A stretch of DNA of 64,000 bases from positions 761,001 through 825,000 of the forward strand of contig NZ_CP016359.1 in the NCBI RefSeq assembly GCF_001951155.1, written 5' to 3'. Positions 34,976 to 44,642 of the stretch are shown piece by piece (the first letter of the stretch is position 1; each line of letters begins with the position of its first letter). The stretch comes from Christiangramia flava JLT2011. Its GTDB lineage: Bacteria > Bacteroidota > Bacteroidia > Flavobacteriales > Flavobacteriaceae. Under the pieces are notes generated by a model that made no database searches, was not told the DNA's origin, and was given only the letters and a program-made list of their open reading frames with translations. The translations under genes were made by a program, and so were the position numbers.

Positions 34976-36256
34976 CTATTTTTCTGCGGAAACTCTCCAG
35001 ATTTTATTGCCGGCGTCATCGTTGACCAACAGGGATCCATCAGGCATCACAGTTACTCCAACCGGTCTGCCGTAAACCTGGGCCGCATCATCACTGGCGA
35101 TGAAACCGGTTAAGAAATCTTCCGGTTGCTGTGGTTTCCCATTCTTATCGAAAGGAATGAACAAAATTTTGTAACCGGCAAAATTAGCCCGGTTCCAGGA
35201 ACCATGCTGGCCCACAAAGGCGCCGTTATGATATTTGGCTGGAAAGGCTTTTTCAGTATAAAATGCCAAGCCCAATGAGGCCGTATGTGCCCCAACGGGA
35301 ACATCCGGAACCAGTGCTTTTTGTACCATTTCAGTATGCGGATCATCTGCCCAGCGAGGATCCTCAATGGAACCGTAATAGCTGTAAGGCCATCCATACC
35401 AGCCGCCTTCCTGCACACTGGTCACATAATCTGGCACCAGGTTGTCTCCAATATTATCTCTTTCGTTCACGGCCGTCCAAAGTTCTCCCGTGATGGGGTT
35501 CCAGTCAATTCCTACCGGGTTTCTCAAACCGGCAGCATACACTTTTTCTCCGCTACCATCAGGATTCATTTCAAGGATATTAGCGCGTCGTTCTTCCTTG
35601 TCCATACCGTATTCCCCGATATTGCTGGAACTGCCTACGGTCACATAAATTTTCTTCCCATCTTTTCCGGCGAGTAAATTGCGGGTCCAGTGGTGGTTAT
35701 ATCCTCCGGCTGGAAGATCTGCCACGTGCTCTCCTTTTGCCGAAATGGAGTTTGCTCCTTTTTGATACGGAAAACGGATCACTTCGTCTACATTGGCCAC
35801 ATAAAAATATCCGTCCAGGATCAACATTCCGAATGGCTGATTCAGATCCTTCAGAAAAACATGGCGTTCATCTGGCTTCGAGTCACCATTGGTATCACGC
35901 AACAACGTGATCTGGTTGGCACTTTTACGGCGGTCGTTAGTTTCCACTACGAAAATATCCCCATTTTCACCAATATAGGTCCAACGAGGATGCTGAAGAT
36001 CATCAGCGAAGGTTTCTACTTTGAAACCGGCAGGTGCCTTGGGCTTTTCCCCCGCTGGCCAATCAGTTATTTTACTGCCTTTAGCCGTTGGTTTGGTAGC
36101 GTATGGCGGCGGAAGGCTAACCTTCCCTATGGTCGTTTGCACCACATCTGGTGCTCTTTTGGCTAATTCAGCCTGTCTTTCTTTACTAATACTCTGGTTT
36201 ACCTGCGCTTGCAAACCGAAGCTTAACAAGATCGCAGCTAGCGTCAATCTTTTCAT
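34976..36256 (-). CDS. Sorbosone-dehydrogenase-family PQQ-type sugar dehydrogenase
   Basis: A periplasmic beta-propeller oxidoreductase of 426 residues. A signal peptide ends near LQAQ (residue 18). Propeller motifs typical of the glucose/sorbosone dehydrogenase family follow: HPRWTYIGENGDIFVVE, GYNHHWTRNLLAGKDGKKIYVTVGS, AAGLRNPVGIDWNP, GGWYGWPYS, VGQHGSWNR and GYKILFIPF. The His-rich HHWTRN strand aligns with the catalytic-base region of soluble glucose dehydrogenase. No PQQ biosynthesis gene is present in the window. It leads a two-gene operon with the receptor. PQQ dependence and the sugar substrate are inferred. Confidence 0.85.
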   Translation of the reverse strand: MKRLTLAAILLSFGLQAQVNQSISKERQAELAKRAPDVVQTTIGKVSLPPPYATKPTAKGSKITDWPAGEKPKAPAGFKVETFADDLQHPRWTYIGENGDIFVVETNDRRKSANQITLLRDTNGDSKPDERHVFLKDLNQPFGMLILDGYFYVANVDEVIRFPYQKGANSISAKGEHVADLPAGGYNHHWTRNLLAGKDGKKIYVTVGSSSNIGEYGMDKEERRANILEMNPDGSGEKVYAAGLRNPVGIDWNPITGELWTAVNERDNIGDNLVPDYVTSVQEGGWYGWPYSYYGSIEDPRWADDPHTEMVQKALVPDVPVGAHTASLGLAFYTEKAFPAKYHNGAFVGQHGSWNRANFAGYKILFIPFDKNGKPQQPEDFLTGFIASDDAAQVYGRPVGVTVMPDGSLLVNDDAGNKIWRVSAEK

Positions 36257-36426
36257 CTTTCTCCTTTCAAATTTTCATTTAAAAATAGGCGATTGCCGAA
36301 GGCTTCGGAAATTTTACAGCTCCATTAATGTATATTTAACAATTGTGAATTTGGAGATAAGTTTACCGCTATTCGCAGGTCTCAGTCTTTTTAATTAAGT
36401 TTACCCCAACTTTTTTAGATTTTTTT

Positions 36427-38184
36427 ATGAAAAAATGGTGGTTGATACTGGGGCTAACAATCAGTTTTTTGTCATGTGACCTATCCAAATACCGACTTGT
36501 AAAAGATTATGATTTTGAGACCCGGTTCGAAAAATCTGGCTTAACTGAAACCGCAACCTATTCCGAAGTCATTGCGTATTACCAGGAACTGGCAGATGCC
36601 TACCCTAGCATTTCCCTCCAGGAATTTGGAAGTACAGACAGCGGTTACCCGCTTCACCTGGCCATTTATAATCCTGACGGCGATGCAGAAACCGATCTGG
36701 AAAAACTTCGCGAAGATCACAGCATTTTAATGGTGAACAACGGTATTCATCCCGGCGAGAGCGACGGTATCGACGCCACCATGATGCTCTTTCGCGACCT
36801 GGCTGGCGATTCCATCGCTTCTCCCAAAAATGTCATCCTAGCCACCATTCCTGTCTATAATATTGGTGGTGCCCTGAATCGTAATTCAACCAGCCGAACC
36901 AACCAAAATGGCCCGAAAGAATACGGTTTCCGCGGAAATGCCAGAAATTATGACCTTAACCGGGATTTTATTAAAGCTGACACCAGGAACGCCCAGAGTT
37001 TCTATGAAATATTCCACTACCTGAAACCAGATGTTTTCATAGACAACCATGTGAGCAACGGCGCCGATTACCAGTACACTTTGACACATTTGTTCACGCA
37101 GCATGACAAACTTGGAGGAAACCTGGGAAAATATCTGGATGAAACCTTACGCCCGGCCCTAGAAGATTCCCTGAAGGCCAAGAACTGGGATATTACACCT
37201 TATGTAAATGTTTTTAACGAGGTTCCTGAAAAAGGCTTTTCACAGTTCATGGATTCTCCCCGCTATTCAACCGGCTACACCACGCTTTGGAATACGTTGG
37301 GAATGATGGTTGAAACGCATATGCTGAAACCTTACGATAAAAGAGTGCAGGGAACTTATGAATTGATGAAGTCCATGCTTCAGATCACCGGGAATCAAAC
37401 TTCAGTCATCAAAGATCTTCGCGAACAGGCAAGGCGCGAATATTTGACCGATAGAACATACAATCTTCAGTTTGAGGTTGACCGGGAAAACCCGAGTATT
37501 CGTGAATTCGAAGGTTACGAGGGAGAAATGATCAGTAGTGAGGTAACAGGCCAGCAGCGACTAAAATATGATCGTAGCAAGCCTTTTACCAAAGAAGTGG
37601 AATATTATGATAATTTCAAGGTTTCCAAACAAATTGAAATTCCGCGTGCCTACATTATTCCACAGGGCTGGTGGCCGGTGATCGACCGGTTAAAGATGAA
37701 TGAGATCAAAATGAAACCGCTTGCACGAGATACCACGATCACGGTGGAAGTATATAAGATTGAAGATTTCCAAACCGGGAAGAATGCTTACGAAGGTCAT
37801 TATTTGCATAGCAACACACAGGTTAGCAAAACTACAGAAGACATACGTTTCAGAAAAGGAGATTTCATGATCTCCACCTTTCAGGATGGCGCGCGATATC
37901 TCATTGAAACGCTGGAGCCAGAAGGCGTGGATTCATTCTTCAACTGGAACTTCTTTGACACCGTTCTGCAGCAAAAAGAAGGATTTTCACCCTATGTTTT
38001 TGAAGATATTGCAGCCGATTTACTTCAAAATAACCCAGATCTTAAGAAGGAATTTGAAGATAAGAAAAGAACCGACAGTGAGTTTGCAGGCAACTGGTAC
38101 TCACAATTGGACTGGCTGCACAAACATTCAGATCACTACGAAAAAGCGCATTTACGCTATCCTGTTTTCCGCCTGCCCCGCTAA
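36427..38184 (+). CDS. M14-family zinc carboxypeptidase lipoprotein
   Basis: A 585-residue exported metallocarboxypeptidase. A lipobox (FLSC, about residue 18) anchors it. The peptidase domain (about 45-300) has the zinc ligands H and E in NNGIHPGESDG, the third ligand H in IDNHVSNGAD, the Arg/Asn region YDLNRDFIK, and the catalytic Glu in MVETHMLK. A C-terminal beta-rich part of about 250 residues follows, ending in HSDHYEK. The 3' end overlaps the convergent NUDIX gene by 33 nt. Confidence 0.9.
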   Translation: MKKWWLILGLTISFLSCDLSKYRLVKDYDFETRFEKSGLTETATYSEVIAYYQELADAYPSISLQEFGSTDSGYPLHLAIYNPDGDAETDLEKLREDHSILMVNNGIHPGESDGIDATMMLFRDLAGDSIASPKNVILATIPVYNIGGALNRNSTSRTNQNGPKEYGFRGNARNYDLNRDFIKADTRNAQSFYEIFHYLKPDVFIDNHVSNGADYQYTLTHLFTQHDKLGGNLGKYLDETLRPALEDSLKAKNWDITPYVNVFNEVPEKGFSQFMDSPRYSTGYTTLWNTLGMMVETHMLKPYDKRVQGTYELMKSMLQITGNQTSVIKDLREQARREYLTDRTYNLQFEVDRENPSIREFEGYEGEMISSEVTGQQRLKYDRSKPFTKEVEYYDNFKVSKQIEIPRAYIIPQGWWPVIDRLKMNEIKMKPLARDTTITVEVYKIEDFQTGKNAYEGHYLHSNTQVSKTTEDIRFRKGDFMISTFQDGARYLIETLEPEGVDSFFNWNFFDTVLQQKEGFSPYVFEDIAADLLQNNPDLKKEFEDKKRTDSEFAGNWYSQLDWLHKHSDHYEKAHLRYPVFRLPR

Positions 38185-38775
38185 ATATTTATCCGGAAAT
38201 AACATTTTGATATTGGCGTAAGACTTCGTCAGGGCCTTGCAGGTCTTTTCGAAATTCTTCCACTTTACCTTTTCAATACCTTCGCTGGCTTCGGGCTGTA
38301 GTTCCCCATCATAATCGCTGTACATCTCATACCAGTGGGTCACCTTCAGTTTAAACCTACCCTTTCGCTTGAAAACATGATAGGTTTTGGTAATAAATTC
38401 ACCCAACTGCAGGTCCTGCACACCCGTTTCCTCCTCTACTTCCCGTAGGGCCGAATTCGGAATGCTTTCATGTTTTTCAGTTTTTCCCTTCGGAAGGTCC
38501 CAGCGCTTGTTGCGATAAATAAAGAGGATCTCGTCTTTGGAATTCTTCACCATCCCGCCTGCCGCGGTTACCACCTTCAGTTTTTTAAAAAGAAACTTCA
38601 GCAGCTTATTTTCGTTTGGATGGTAGAGGTGTACGTATAAAAGTTTCCCCTTATTGATTTTCCTGATCACCTTTTTCAACTTCACTGTTTTCAAAGGAAA
38701 AGTGGTGTATTTATCATCTATTTCCTTTTCAGCCGAAAGAATTATAGGGACATCATTCACAAAAACTTTATACAT
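38152..38775 (-). CDS. NUDIX hydrolase
   Basis: A 207-residue protein with a unique N-terminal half (1-68) and a NUDIX domain holding the perfect box G-x5-E-x7-REVEEETGV (GKTEKHE then SIPNSALREVEEETGV), followed by a beta domain. The substrate (nucleoside diphosphate derivative) cannot be deduced. Start codons of this gene and the divergent pyrE are 8 nt apart, so the two promoters must lie inside the coding regions. The gene's 3' end overlaps the M14 gene on the other strand by 33 nt. Confidence 0.92.
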   Translation of the reverse strand: MYKVFVNDVPIILSAEKEIDDKYTTFPLKTVKLKKVIRKINKGKLLYVHLYHPNENKLLKFLFKKLKVVTAAGGMVKNSKDEILFIYRNKRWDLPKGKTEKHESIPNSALREVEEETGVQDLQLGEFITKTYHVFKRKGRFKLKVTHWYEMYSDYDGELQPEASEGIEKVKWKNFEKTCKALTKSYANIKMLFPDKYLAGQAENRIA

Positions 38776-38783
38776 TTGCAGCT

Positions 38784-39431
38784 ATGATTTTGAATAAAGA
38801 AACAGCGAAAAAGACCGCTGAACTTTTGTTGCAAATTAAAGCAATAAAATTAGAACCACAAGAGCCCTTTACGTGGGCCAGCGGCTGGAAATCTCCGATT
38901 TACTGTGATAATCGCATCGTGCTTTCCTACCCTATGATCCGCAATTATGTTAGAGAGCATTTTGCCAAACAGATCGAGGAAAAATATGGTAAACCAGATG
39001 TGATCGCGGGAGTTGCCACGGGTGCCATAGGCATTGGGATGCTGGTGGCAGAATACCTGAGCCTCCCTTTTGCGTATGTTCGACCAGAACCGAAAGGGCA
39101 TGGCAGAAAAAACCAGATCGAAGGCAACCTGGAAGAGGGACAAACCGTGGTGGTGATCGAAGATCTTATAAGCACAGGAAAAAGTTCGCTGAATGCCGTC
39201 AAAGCCCTGGAAGAAGCCGGAGCGAATGTCAAAGGCATGTTTGCGATCTTTACATATGGTTTCCAGGCCGCTGATGACAATATCAAGGAAGCAGGTGTAG
39301 ATGTTTTCACGCTGAGTGATTACGAACACTTGATCGAAACTGCACAAAAGACCAATTATATTAGTATGAACGAAGCCGGGGTTTTGAGAAAATGGCGAGA
39401 AGATCCGGCCAACTGGACACCAGAATCATGA
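38784..39431 (+). CDS. pyrE: Orotate phosphoribosyltransferase
   Basis: Forms OMP from orotate and PRPP in pyrimidine synthesis. It has 215 residues, with EPFTWASGWKSPIYCDNR at the substrate loop, and the PRPP motif VVVIEDLISTGKSS. Length is usual. Its stop overlaps the SRPBCC start (ATGA). Confidence 0.97.
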   Translation: MILNKETAKKTAELLLQIKAIKLEPQEPFTWASGWKSPIYCDNRIVLSYPMIRNYVREHFAKQIEEKYGKPDVIAGVATGAIGIGMLVAEYLSLPFAYVRPEPKGHGRKNQIEGNLEEGQTVVVIEDLISTGKSSLNAVKALEEAGANVKGMFAIFTYGFQAADDNIKEAGVDVFTLSDYEHLIETAQKTNYISMNEAGVLRKWREDPANWTPES

Positions 39432-39820
39432 AATTAGAAAGCGAAAAAGTAACGACCTCAAAAAGTCAGGAAGAAATGTTTGATTTTCTTACTGACGTGC
39501 ACAATTACAAACAATTGATGCCCGAGAGCACCGAAAAATTTGAAACGCTGAGCGAAGACACGTTTCTCTTCCAGCTGAAAGGAATGCCGGAAATCAGGCT
39601 AAAGATCGTGGAAACCAAGCGACCCGAATTGGTTCGTTTAGGCTCTACTGCTGAAAAATTCCCGTTCAGCCTGGATATTTTCGTGGCCCCGGTTCAGGAA
39701 GATCAGAGTCAGGTTCATTTAGAATTCGAAGGAAATTTCAACCCGATGATGAGTATGATGATCAAAGGGCCGCTGAAGAAATTCATTGCCACCCTGGCAG
39801 GGAACGCATCAAAATTATAG
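39428..39820 (+). CDS. SRPBCC-fold (START-like) protein
   Basis: A 130-residue protein of helix-grip fold: VTTSKSQEEMFDFLTDVHNYKQLMP is the typical first strand-helix, and the Met-rich C-terminal helix (NPMMSMMIKGPLKKFI) caps it. Ligand unknown. The start at 39428 is chosen because it overlaps the pyrE stop as ATGA and gives the standard N-terminus. The pairing with pyrE is typical in flavobacteria. Confidence 0.85.
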   Translation: MKLESEKVTTSKSQEEMFDFLTDVHNYKQLMPESTEKFETLSEDTFLFQLKGMPEIRLKIVETKRPELVRLGSTAEKFPFSLDIFVAPVQEDQSQVHLEFEGNFNPMMSMMIKGPLKKFIATLAGNASKL

Positions 39821-39825
39821 ATATC

Positions 39826-39848
39826 AGGCCGGTTATCCGGCCTTTTTT
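39826..39848. terminator. Terminator between the SRPBCC gene and birA
   Basis: A 7-bp GC-rich stem (AGGCCGG / CCGGCCT) with a TTAT loop and T5. It overlaps the birA stop (39847) on the other strand. Confidence 0.85.
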
Positions 39849-40581
39849 AATACAGCAACTGCACCTCTTTCAGATCGAATTCCAGCAATCCGAGATCTTC
39901 CAGTTCCAGCTGCAATTTCCCTTCTCCGGAAACACCGCGAATAATTCCGTTTACCTCTTTATTTGTTTTGAAAAGCCTGAAAACGCTCACCTGGTCTATT
40001 CGAAACATTTTATCTTCATAATCTTCCAGGATTTCAGCTTTGCGGCGTTTCGGCAATTCCTGCAGATCATTTTCGATTTGTTGCAGCAAATTCTTCAGCA
40101 GTTCATCAAGATCAAAAGTTTTTCCGGAGACTGAACAGAGCGAACCGGCATTCCCGAATTCCCCAAAATCCACCTGATTCACATTGAGCCCGATCCCGAT
40201 CACACTGGCCACGATCCCATCGCTATTCAAAATATTTTCGATCAAAATCCCGCCGATTTTTTTATTGGCTGACAGAATGTCGTTTGGCCATTTTACCGAA
40301 AGCCGGGGTACCTGAAGCTCTTTGAGCACCTTCAGGATGGAAAGGGCGACTTGCGCGCTGAGCAGAAAATGCCTGGAAATTTCCAGTTTCTGATGAGGAT
40401 AAAGAATGCTGAATGTAAGGTTTTTCCCAGCTTCCGACTTCCATATAGCGCCTCTCTGGCCTCGTCCCTGCAGCTGCAGACGAGCCGTGACGCACACCGG
40501 TTCAAATTCTGAAGTACCCGCATAGAATTTCCTGACAAAGGTATTCGTGGAGTCAATGGCATCAACTTTGATTATACGCAT
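39847..40581 (-). CDS. birA: Biotin--[acetyl-CoA-carboxylase] ligase
   Basis: Activates biotin and attaches it to BCCP. It has 244 residues, with the biotinoyl-AMP loop GRGQRGAIWKSEAGKNL (a Gln variant of GRGRRG), VKWPNDIL and KIGGILIE, then a small SH3-like C-terminal domain. There is no N-terminal DNA-binding domain, so unlike E. coli BirA it cannot repress transcription. Confidence 0.96.
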   Translation of the reverse strand: MRIIKVDAIDSTNTFVRKFYAGTSEFEPVCVTARLQLQGRGQRGAIWKSEAGKNLTFSILYPHQKLEISRHFLLSAQVALSILKVLKELQVPRLSVKWPNDILSANKKIGGILIENILNSDGIVASVIGIGLNVNQVDFGEFGNAGSLCSVSGKTFDLDELLKNLLQQIENDLQELPKRRKAEILEDYEDKMFRIDQVSVFRLFKTNKEVNGIIRGVSGEGKLQLELEDLGLLEFDLKEVQLLY

Positions 40582-40649
40582 GGAGTACGACTAACAGATT
40601 TGGCGATTAAAACTTGCATTACAAACTCTTAATTGAGCGCAAAAAATGG

Positions 40650-40657
40650 TAAATTTG
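40650..40657 (+). promoter_or_regulatory. -7 box of rsfS-ftsH
   Basis: An exact TAAATTTG, 18 nt before the rsfS start. The nearest TTG (40633-40635) is only 14 nt upstream, so the -33 element is unclear. Confidence 0.4.
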
Positions 40658-40675
40658 CGAAAATAAATAAATTTA

Positions 40676-41047
40676 ATGGCAAAAAAGGAAACGAGTAGCG
40701 ATCAACTTATTGCACATATCATCAAAGGGATAGAGGAAGTAAAGGGAAATGACATTGATATCCTGGACCTTAGAGAAATTGAAAACACAGTTTGTGATTA
40801 TTTTATTATCTGTAACGGAACCTCCAACACTCAGGTAAACGCCATAGTAAATTCCATCCAAAAAACCGTTAGTAAAAACCTGAAAGACAAACCCTGGCAT
40901 GTGGAGGGCAGCGAAAATGCCGAATGGGTTTTAATAGACTATGTGAACGTGGTGGTTCACGTCTTCCAGAAACATATCAGGGAATTTTACGATATTGAAA
41001 GCCTGTGGGGTGATGCCAAAATCACTTCCATAGAAACCAGTTATTAA
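40676..41047 (+). CDS. rsfS: Ribosome silencing factor RsfS
   Basis: Binds ribosomal protein L14 and blocks subunit joining when nutrients are low. It has 123 residues, with the complete RsfS/DUF143 pattern (DIDILDLREIENTVCDYFIICNG in pieces, WHVEGSENAEWVLIDYVNVVVHVF). It lies 24 nt before ftsH in the common flavobacterial order. Confidence 0.95.
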   Translation: MAKKETSSDQLIAHIIKGIEEVKGNDIDILDLREIENTVCDYFIICNGTSNTQVNAIVNSIQKTVSKNLKDKPWHVEGSENAEWVLIDYVNVVVHVFQKHIREFYDIESLWGDAKITSIETSY

Positions 41048-41071
41048 AATCTAAATTTTTAGCACGATAGA

Positions 41072-43126
41072 ATGGCGACAAATTCAAAGAAGAAATTAGA
41101 TCCCAAAAAGCCTAAATTCAGCGCATACTGGATTTATGCTGCGATCATCATTATATTTTTAGGAATTAACTTTTTCAGCGGAAATGGTTTTTCTGAACCA
41201 GCAAAGACCAATCCGGCTGAATTCTTTCAATTCCTGAAAGATGGCGACGTAAAAAAAGTTGAGATCATCAACAACAGCGTTGCGAAAGTATATTTAACCG
41301 ACGAGGCTAAGCAGAAAAAGGAACACAAAGGTCACACAGAACCCGAAATTTTCCCTACTGGTGATACCCCTTCGTACAGTTTCCAGTTTGGTAGCCTGGA
41401 AGTTTTTCAGCCCAAACTGAATAATGCCATCGAAGAAGGCAACCTGGACACTGTCGTTACATACGACCAGTCCAGCGACCTGTTGAGTGAACTTTTCTGG
41501 TCCCTGCTTCCGTTCATCCTGATCATTGGTGTCTGGATCTTTATCATGCGGAAAATGAGTTCTGGTGCCGGCGGTGGAGCTGGCGGGCAAATCTTTAATA
41601 TCGGGAAATCAAAAGCTAAATTATTTGACCAGAATACCGATGTAAAGACCTCTTTTAAAGATGTTGCGGGGCTTGAAGGCGCGAAAGAAGAAGTACAGGA
41701 GATCGTTGATTTCCTTAAACAACCTGAAAAATATACCGCTCTTGGTGGTAAAATTCCGAAAGGAGCTCTTTTAGTAGGACCTCCGGGAACCGGTAAAACC
41801 CTTTTAGCGAAAGCAGTTGCAGGTGAAGCGAAAGTTCCGTTCTTCTCGCTTTCGGGATCAGATTTCGTAGAAATGTTTGTGGGTGTTGGAGCTTCCAGGG
41901 TTCGCGACCTTTTCAAGCAGGCCAAAGAAAAATCACCGTCTATTATCTTCATTGATGAGATCGATGCGATTGGTCGGGCCCGTGGAAAAAGCAATTTTTC
42001 AGGTTCTAATGACGAGCGCGAAAACACGTTGAACCAGTTATTGACTGAAATGGATGGTTTCGGGACGAACACGAACGTGATCGTGATCGCCGCTACCAAC
42101 CGTGCAGATGTACTGGATAAAGCTCTGATGCGTGCCGGGCGTTTTGACCGCCAGATCTACGTGGATCTACCAGATCTTAATGAAAGAAAAGAAATTTTCG
42201 AAGTTCACCTGAAGCCCCTGAAAAAAGTTTCAGATGAGTTGGATATCGAATTCCTGGCCAAGCAAACTCCAGGTTTTTCCGGAGCTGATATTGCAAATGT
42301 GTGTAACGAAGCAGCCCTTATTGCTGCCAGAAAAGGCAACAAGGCCGTTGGAAAACAAGATTTCCTGGATGCGGTAGACCGTATTGTTGGAGGTCTTGAG
42401 AAAAAGAATAAGATCATCACTCCCGACGAGAAAAAAGCAATCGCCTTTCACGAAGCTGGTCACGCAACTGTAAGCTGGATGCTGGAGCATGCTGCGCCTC
42501 TTGTAAAAGTAACGATCGTTCCTCGCGGTCAATCTCTTGGTGCCGCCTGGTATCTACCGGAAGAACGCCTGATCGTTCGCCCTGAACAGATGCTGGATGA
42601 AATGTGTGCCGCTCTTGGAGGACGTGCTGCTGAAAAGGTAATTTTTGATAAAATCTCGACGGGTGCCCTGAGCGATCTGGAGAAAGTAACCAAACAGGCA
42701 CGAGCGATGGTCACCATCTATGGTCTTAATGATGTGGTAGGAAACCTTACGTACTACGATTCTTCAGGCCAGAGCGAATACAATTTCACCAAACCTTATA
42801 GTGAGAAAACTTCCGAATTGATCGACAAGGAAATTTCGAATCTTATCGAAACCCAGTATCAAAGAGCGATTGACCTGTTGGATCATAATAAAGACAAACT
42901 TACTCAACTGGCAGAAATTCTTCTGGACAAAGAAGTGATCTTCAAGGATGATCTGGAGAAGATCTTCGGAAAAAGACCGCACGAAAAAGAGCAGGAAGAA
43001 GGAAAACCAGTGAGAGAACATTCCAGACTGGATAATTCCGGGAATAGCGAAAAGGTAGACGCCACTCCGGAAGGAACTGATAATGCAGAGGGAAAATTGA
43101 CCGAAAACGATTCGGTTAATAAATAG
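41072..43126 (+). CDS. ftsH: ATP-dependent zinc metalloprotease FtsH
   Basis: The membrane-bound AAA+ protease for quality control. It has 684 residues and two membrane helices (about 14-33 and 140-160). Then come Walker A GPPGTGKT (236-243), Walker [12 protein letters not shown], the second region of homology RAGRFDRQ, and the M41 zinc motif HEAGH (H460-H464) with a distal Asp ligand in [10 protein letters not shown]. The Lys/Glu-rich tail is variable. It acts as a hexamer. A hairpin terminator follows. Confidence 0.97.
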   Translation: MATNSKKKLDPKKPKFSAYWIYAAIIIIFLGINFFSGNGFSEPAKTNPAEFFQFLKDGDVKKVEIINNSVAKVYLTDEAKQKKEHKGHTEPEIFPTGDTPSYSFQFGSLEVFQPKLNNAIEEGNLDTVVTYDQSSDLLSELFWSLLPFILIIGVWIFIMRKMSSGAGGGAGGQIFNIGKSKAKLFDQNTDVKTSFKDVAGLEGAKEEVQEIVDFLKQPEKYTALGGKIPKGALLVGPPGTGKTLLAKAVAGEAKVPFFSLSGSDFVEMFVGVGASRVRDLFKQAKEKSPSIIFIDEIDAIGRARGKSNFSGSNDERENTLNQLLTEMDGFGTNTNVIVIAATNRADVLDKALMRAGRFDRQIYVDLPDLNERKEIFEVHLKPLKKVSDELDIEFLAKQTPGFSGADIANVCNEAALIAARKGNKAVGKQDFLDAVDRIVGGLEKKNKIITPDEKKAIAFHEAGHATVSWMLEHAAPLVKVTIVPRGQSLGAAWYLPEERLIVRPEQMLDEMCAALGGRAAEKVIFDKISTGALSDLEKVTKQARAMVTIYGLNDVVGNLTYYDSSGQSEYNFTKPYSEKTSELIDKEISNLIETQYQRAIDLLDHNKDKLTQLAEILLDKEVIFKDDLEKIFGKRPHEKEQEEGKPVREHSRLDNSGNSEKVDATPEGTDNAEGKLTENDSVNK

Positions 43127-43141
43127 TGTAGAAATCGATTT

Positions 43142-43182
43142 AAAAAATTTGGAATTGAACTTTTGTTAATTCCAGATTTTTT
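43142..43182 (+). terminator. Hairpin terminator after ftsH
   Basis: A TGGAATT / AATTCCA stem (43150-43156, 43168-43174) with an 11-nt loop, flanked by A6 and T6. It overlaps the likely promoter of the LUD gene (TAAATTTG at 43182-43189). Confidence 0.6.
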
Positions 43183-43223
43183 AAATTTGATAAAATGACA
43201 GTAAGAACCAGACCCAAAACTCT

Positions 43224-43835
43224 ATGAATCTATTTAAGAGATTCCTTAATCCAAAGTCAAAATCAGACGAAAACCAGGATCTTCCTGAAAACGCTGAGCG
43301 GGGAAAGTATATGCCAGAGGTAAAACTCCCTACAGACGAGCGATTTATGATGAATTTCAAGAATAACGGGGGAAAGTTTCTGTATTGTATCAATGATGAG
43401 GAAATCCAGGATGCCTTTGATAACATCCTGCTGGAAAATGACTGGTACGAAAAGGAATGCTGTTGTTTCGATCCAAACCTTAAAGATAAATTCAGTTCTT
43501 ATAATTTAGATTTCAACAAATCTGCAAATGCCGAATTCTTTCTTTGCACCTGTGAATACCTGGTTGCCAATGATGGTTCTATCTTGATTTCCTCAAACCA
43601 GATCAAAGAACGAAAACTGCATGAACTTCCGCCTAATTTCATCATTTTATCATCTACAAGTCAGTTAATTGACACTATTGGCGAAGGCCTTAGAGGGATC
43701 AAATTCAAGAACAAGCAACAAATCCCTTCCAATATTACGACCATCAAGAATTTTGAAACCCAAAAGGAGAATGATTTCATGACCTATGGAAGTAGTACAA
43801 AAAACCTATATTTGTTGCTGCTGGAAGATCTTTAA
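43224..43835 (+). CDS. LUD-domain (LutC/YkgG-like) protein
   Basis: A 203-residue single-domain protein with the LUD pattern CEYLVANDGSILISSNQIKER then HELPPNFIILSS and YLLLLEDL. Family members with this domain help lactate oxidation in other bacteria. Here no LutA/LutB partner is nearby and the gene sits in a phospholipid block, so a lactate role is doubtful. Function unknown. It ends 3 nt before cdsA. Confidence 0.75.
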   Translation: MNLFKRFLNPKSKSDENQDLPENAERGKYMPEVKLPTDERFMMNFKNNGGKFLYCINDEEIQDAFDNILLENDWYEKECCCFDPNLKDKFSSYNLDFNKSANAEFFLCTCEYLVANDGSILISSNQIKERKLHELPPNFIILSSTSQLIDTIGEGLRGIKFKNKQQIPSNITTIKNFETQKENDFMTYGSSTKNLYLLLLEDL

Positions 43836-43838
43836 TTT

Positions 43839-44642
43839 ATGAGGGAGACCGTCATTCGCACTATTTCAGGCTTACTGTATATTTCCATATTGGTAGCCTC
43901 GATCCTATCTTCAGAATTAATCTTTATTTTGCTGTTTTACCTGCTGAGCCTTGTTTGCCTGGTGGAAATGCAAAAATTACTGAGATTGAAAAGCTATGCG
44001 CTCTACGTGTTGCAGGCCGTACTGTTCTATCTTTTCAGTTTCCTGAAATTTAATCAGGACGCTACGATTTTACTGCTTTTCATTACTATTTTCGTCAACC
44101 TTTTCCTGGTAAAGGACCTTATAATCGTAAAAAAAATCCCGGTTTTTGAAAAGAAGAAATACATTATCATCATCTTTTACCTCATTTCTTCTACCATCTT
44201 TTTAACGCTTATTCCAACTATTGAAGGAATTTTTATTCCGAGGCTCATCATTGGGATTTTCCTGCTTATCTGGACCAATGACACTTTTGCTTTTTTAATA
44301 GGAAAGAACTTCGGAAAACACAAACTGTATGAAAAAATTTCGCCTAATAAAACAATCGAAGGTTTTATGGGCGGTTTCGTGGCCAGCGTAGCCATGGGCT
44401 TTGTCATCTGGTATTACGGCCGGATGTTCGATGCAATTACCTGGATAGGCCTCGCCATTATCCTGAGCATTTTCGGAACGCTTGGCGACCTGATCCAGTC
44501 CAAATTCAAACGCCAGGCCGGTGTAAAAGACAGCGGAAGCCTCATGCCAGGTCACGGCGGATTGTTTGACAGGCTGGATAGTATTATATTTGCCAGTCCG
44601 TTTGTATATGCTTATTTATATTTGTTGAATTATGTTTCATAA
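43839..44642 (+). CDS. cdsA: Phosphatidate cytidylyltransferase
   Basis: Makes CDP-diacylglycerol. A polytopic membrane enzyme of 267 residues with about eight hydrophobic helices and the complete C-terminal signature (RQAGVKDSGSLMPGHGGLFDRLDS). It overlaps psd by 11 nt, giving a compact pathway toward phosphatidylethanolamine; the linking phosphatidylserine synthase is not in the window. Confidence 0.95.
   Translation: MRETVIRTISGLLYISILVASILSSELIFILLFYLLSLVCLVEMQKLLRLKSYALYVLQAVLFYLFSFLKFNQDATILLLFITIFVNLFLVKDLIIVKKIPVFEKKKYIIIIFYLISSTIFLTLIPTIEGIFIPRLIIGIFLLIWTNDTFAFLIGKNFGKHKLYEKISPNKTIEGFMGGFVASVAMGFVIWYYGRMFDAITWIGLAIILSIFGTLGDLIQSKFKRQAGVKDSGSLMPGHGGLFDRLDSIIFASPFVYAYLYLLNYVS

Noticed and set aside
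36290..36320. Short palindrome CCGAAGGCTTCGG upstream of the dehydrogenase operon as a regulator site
   Set aside because: Only a single short self-complementary run; no second copy or clear promoter overlap was found, so chance is likely.
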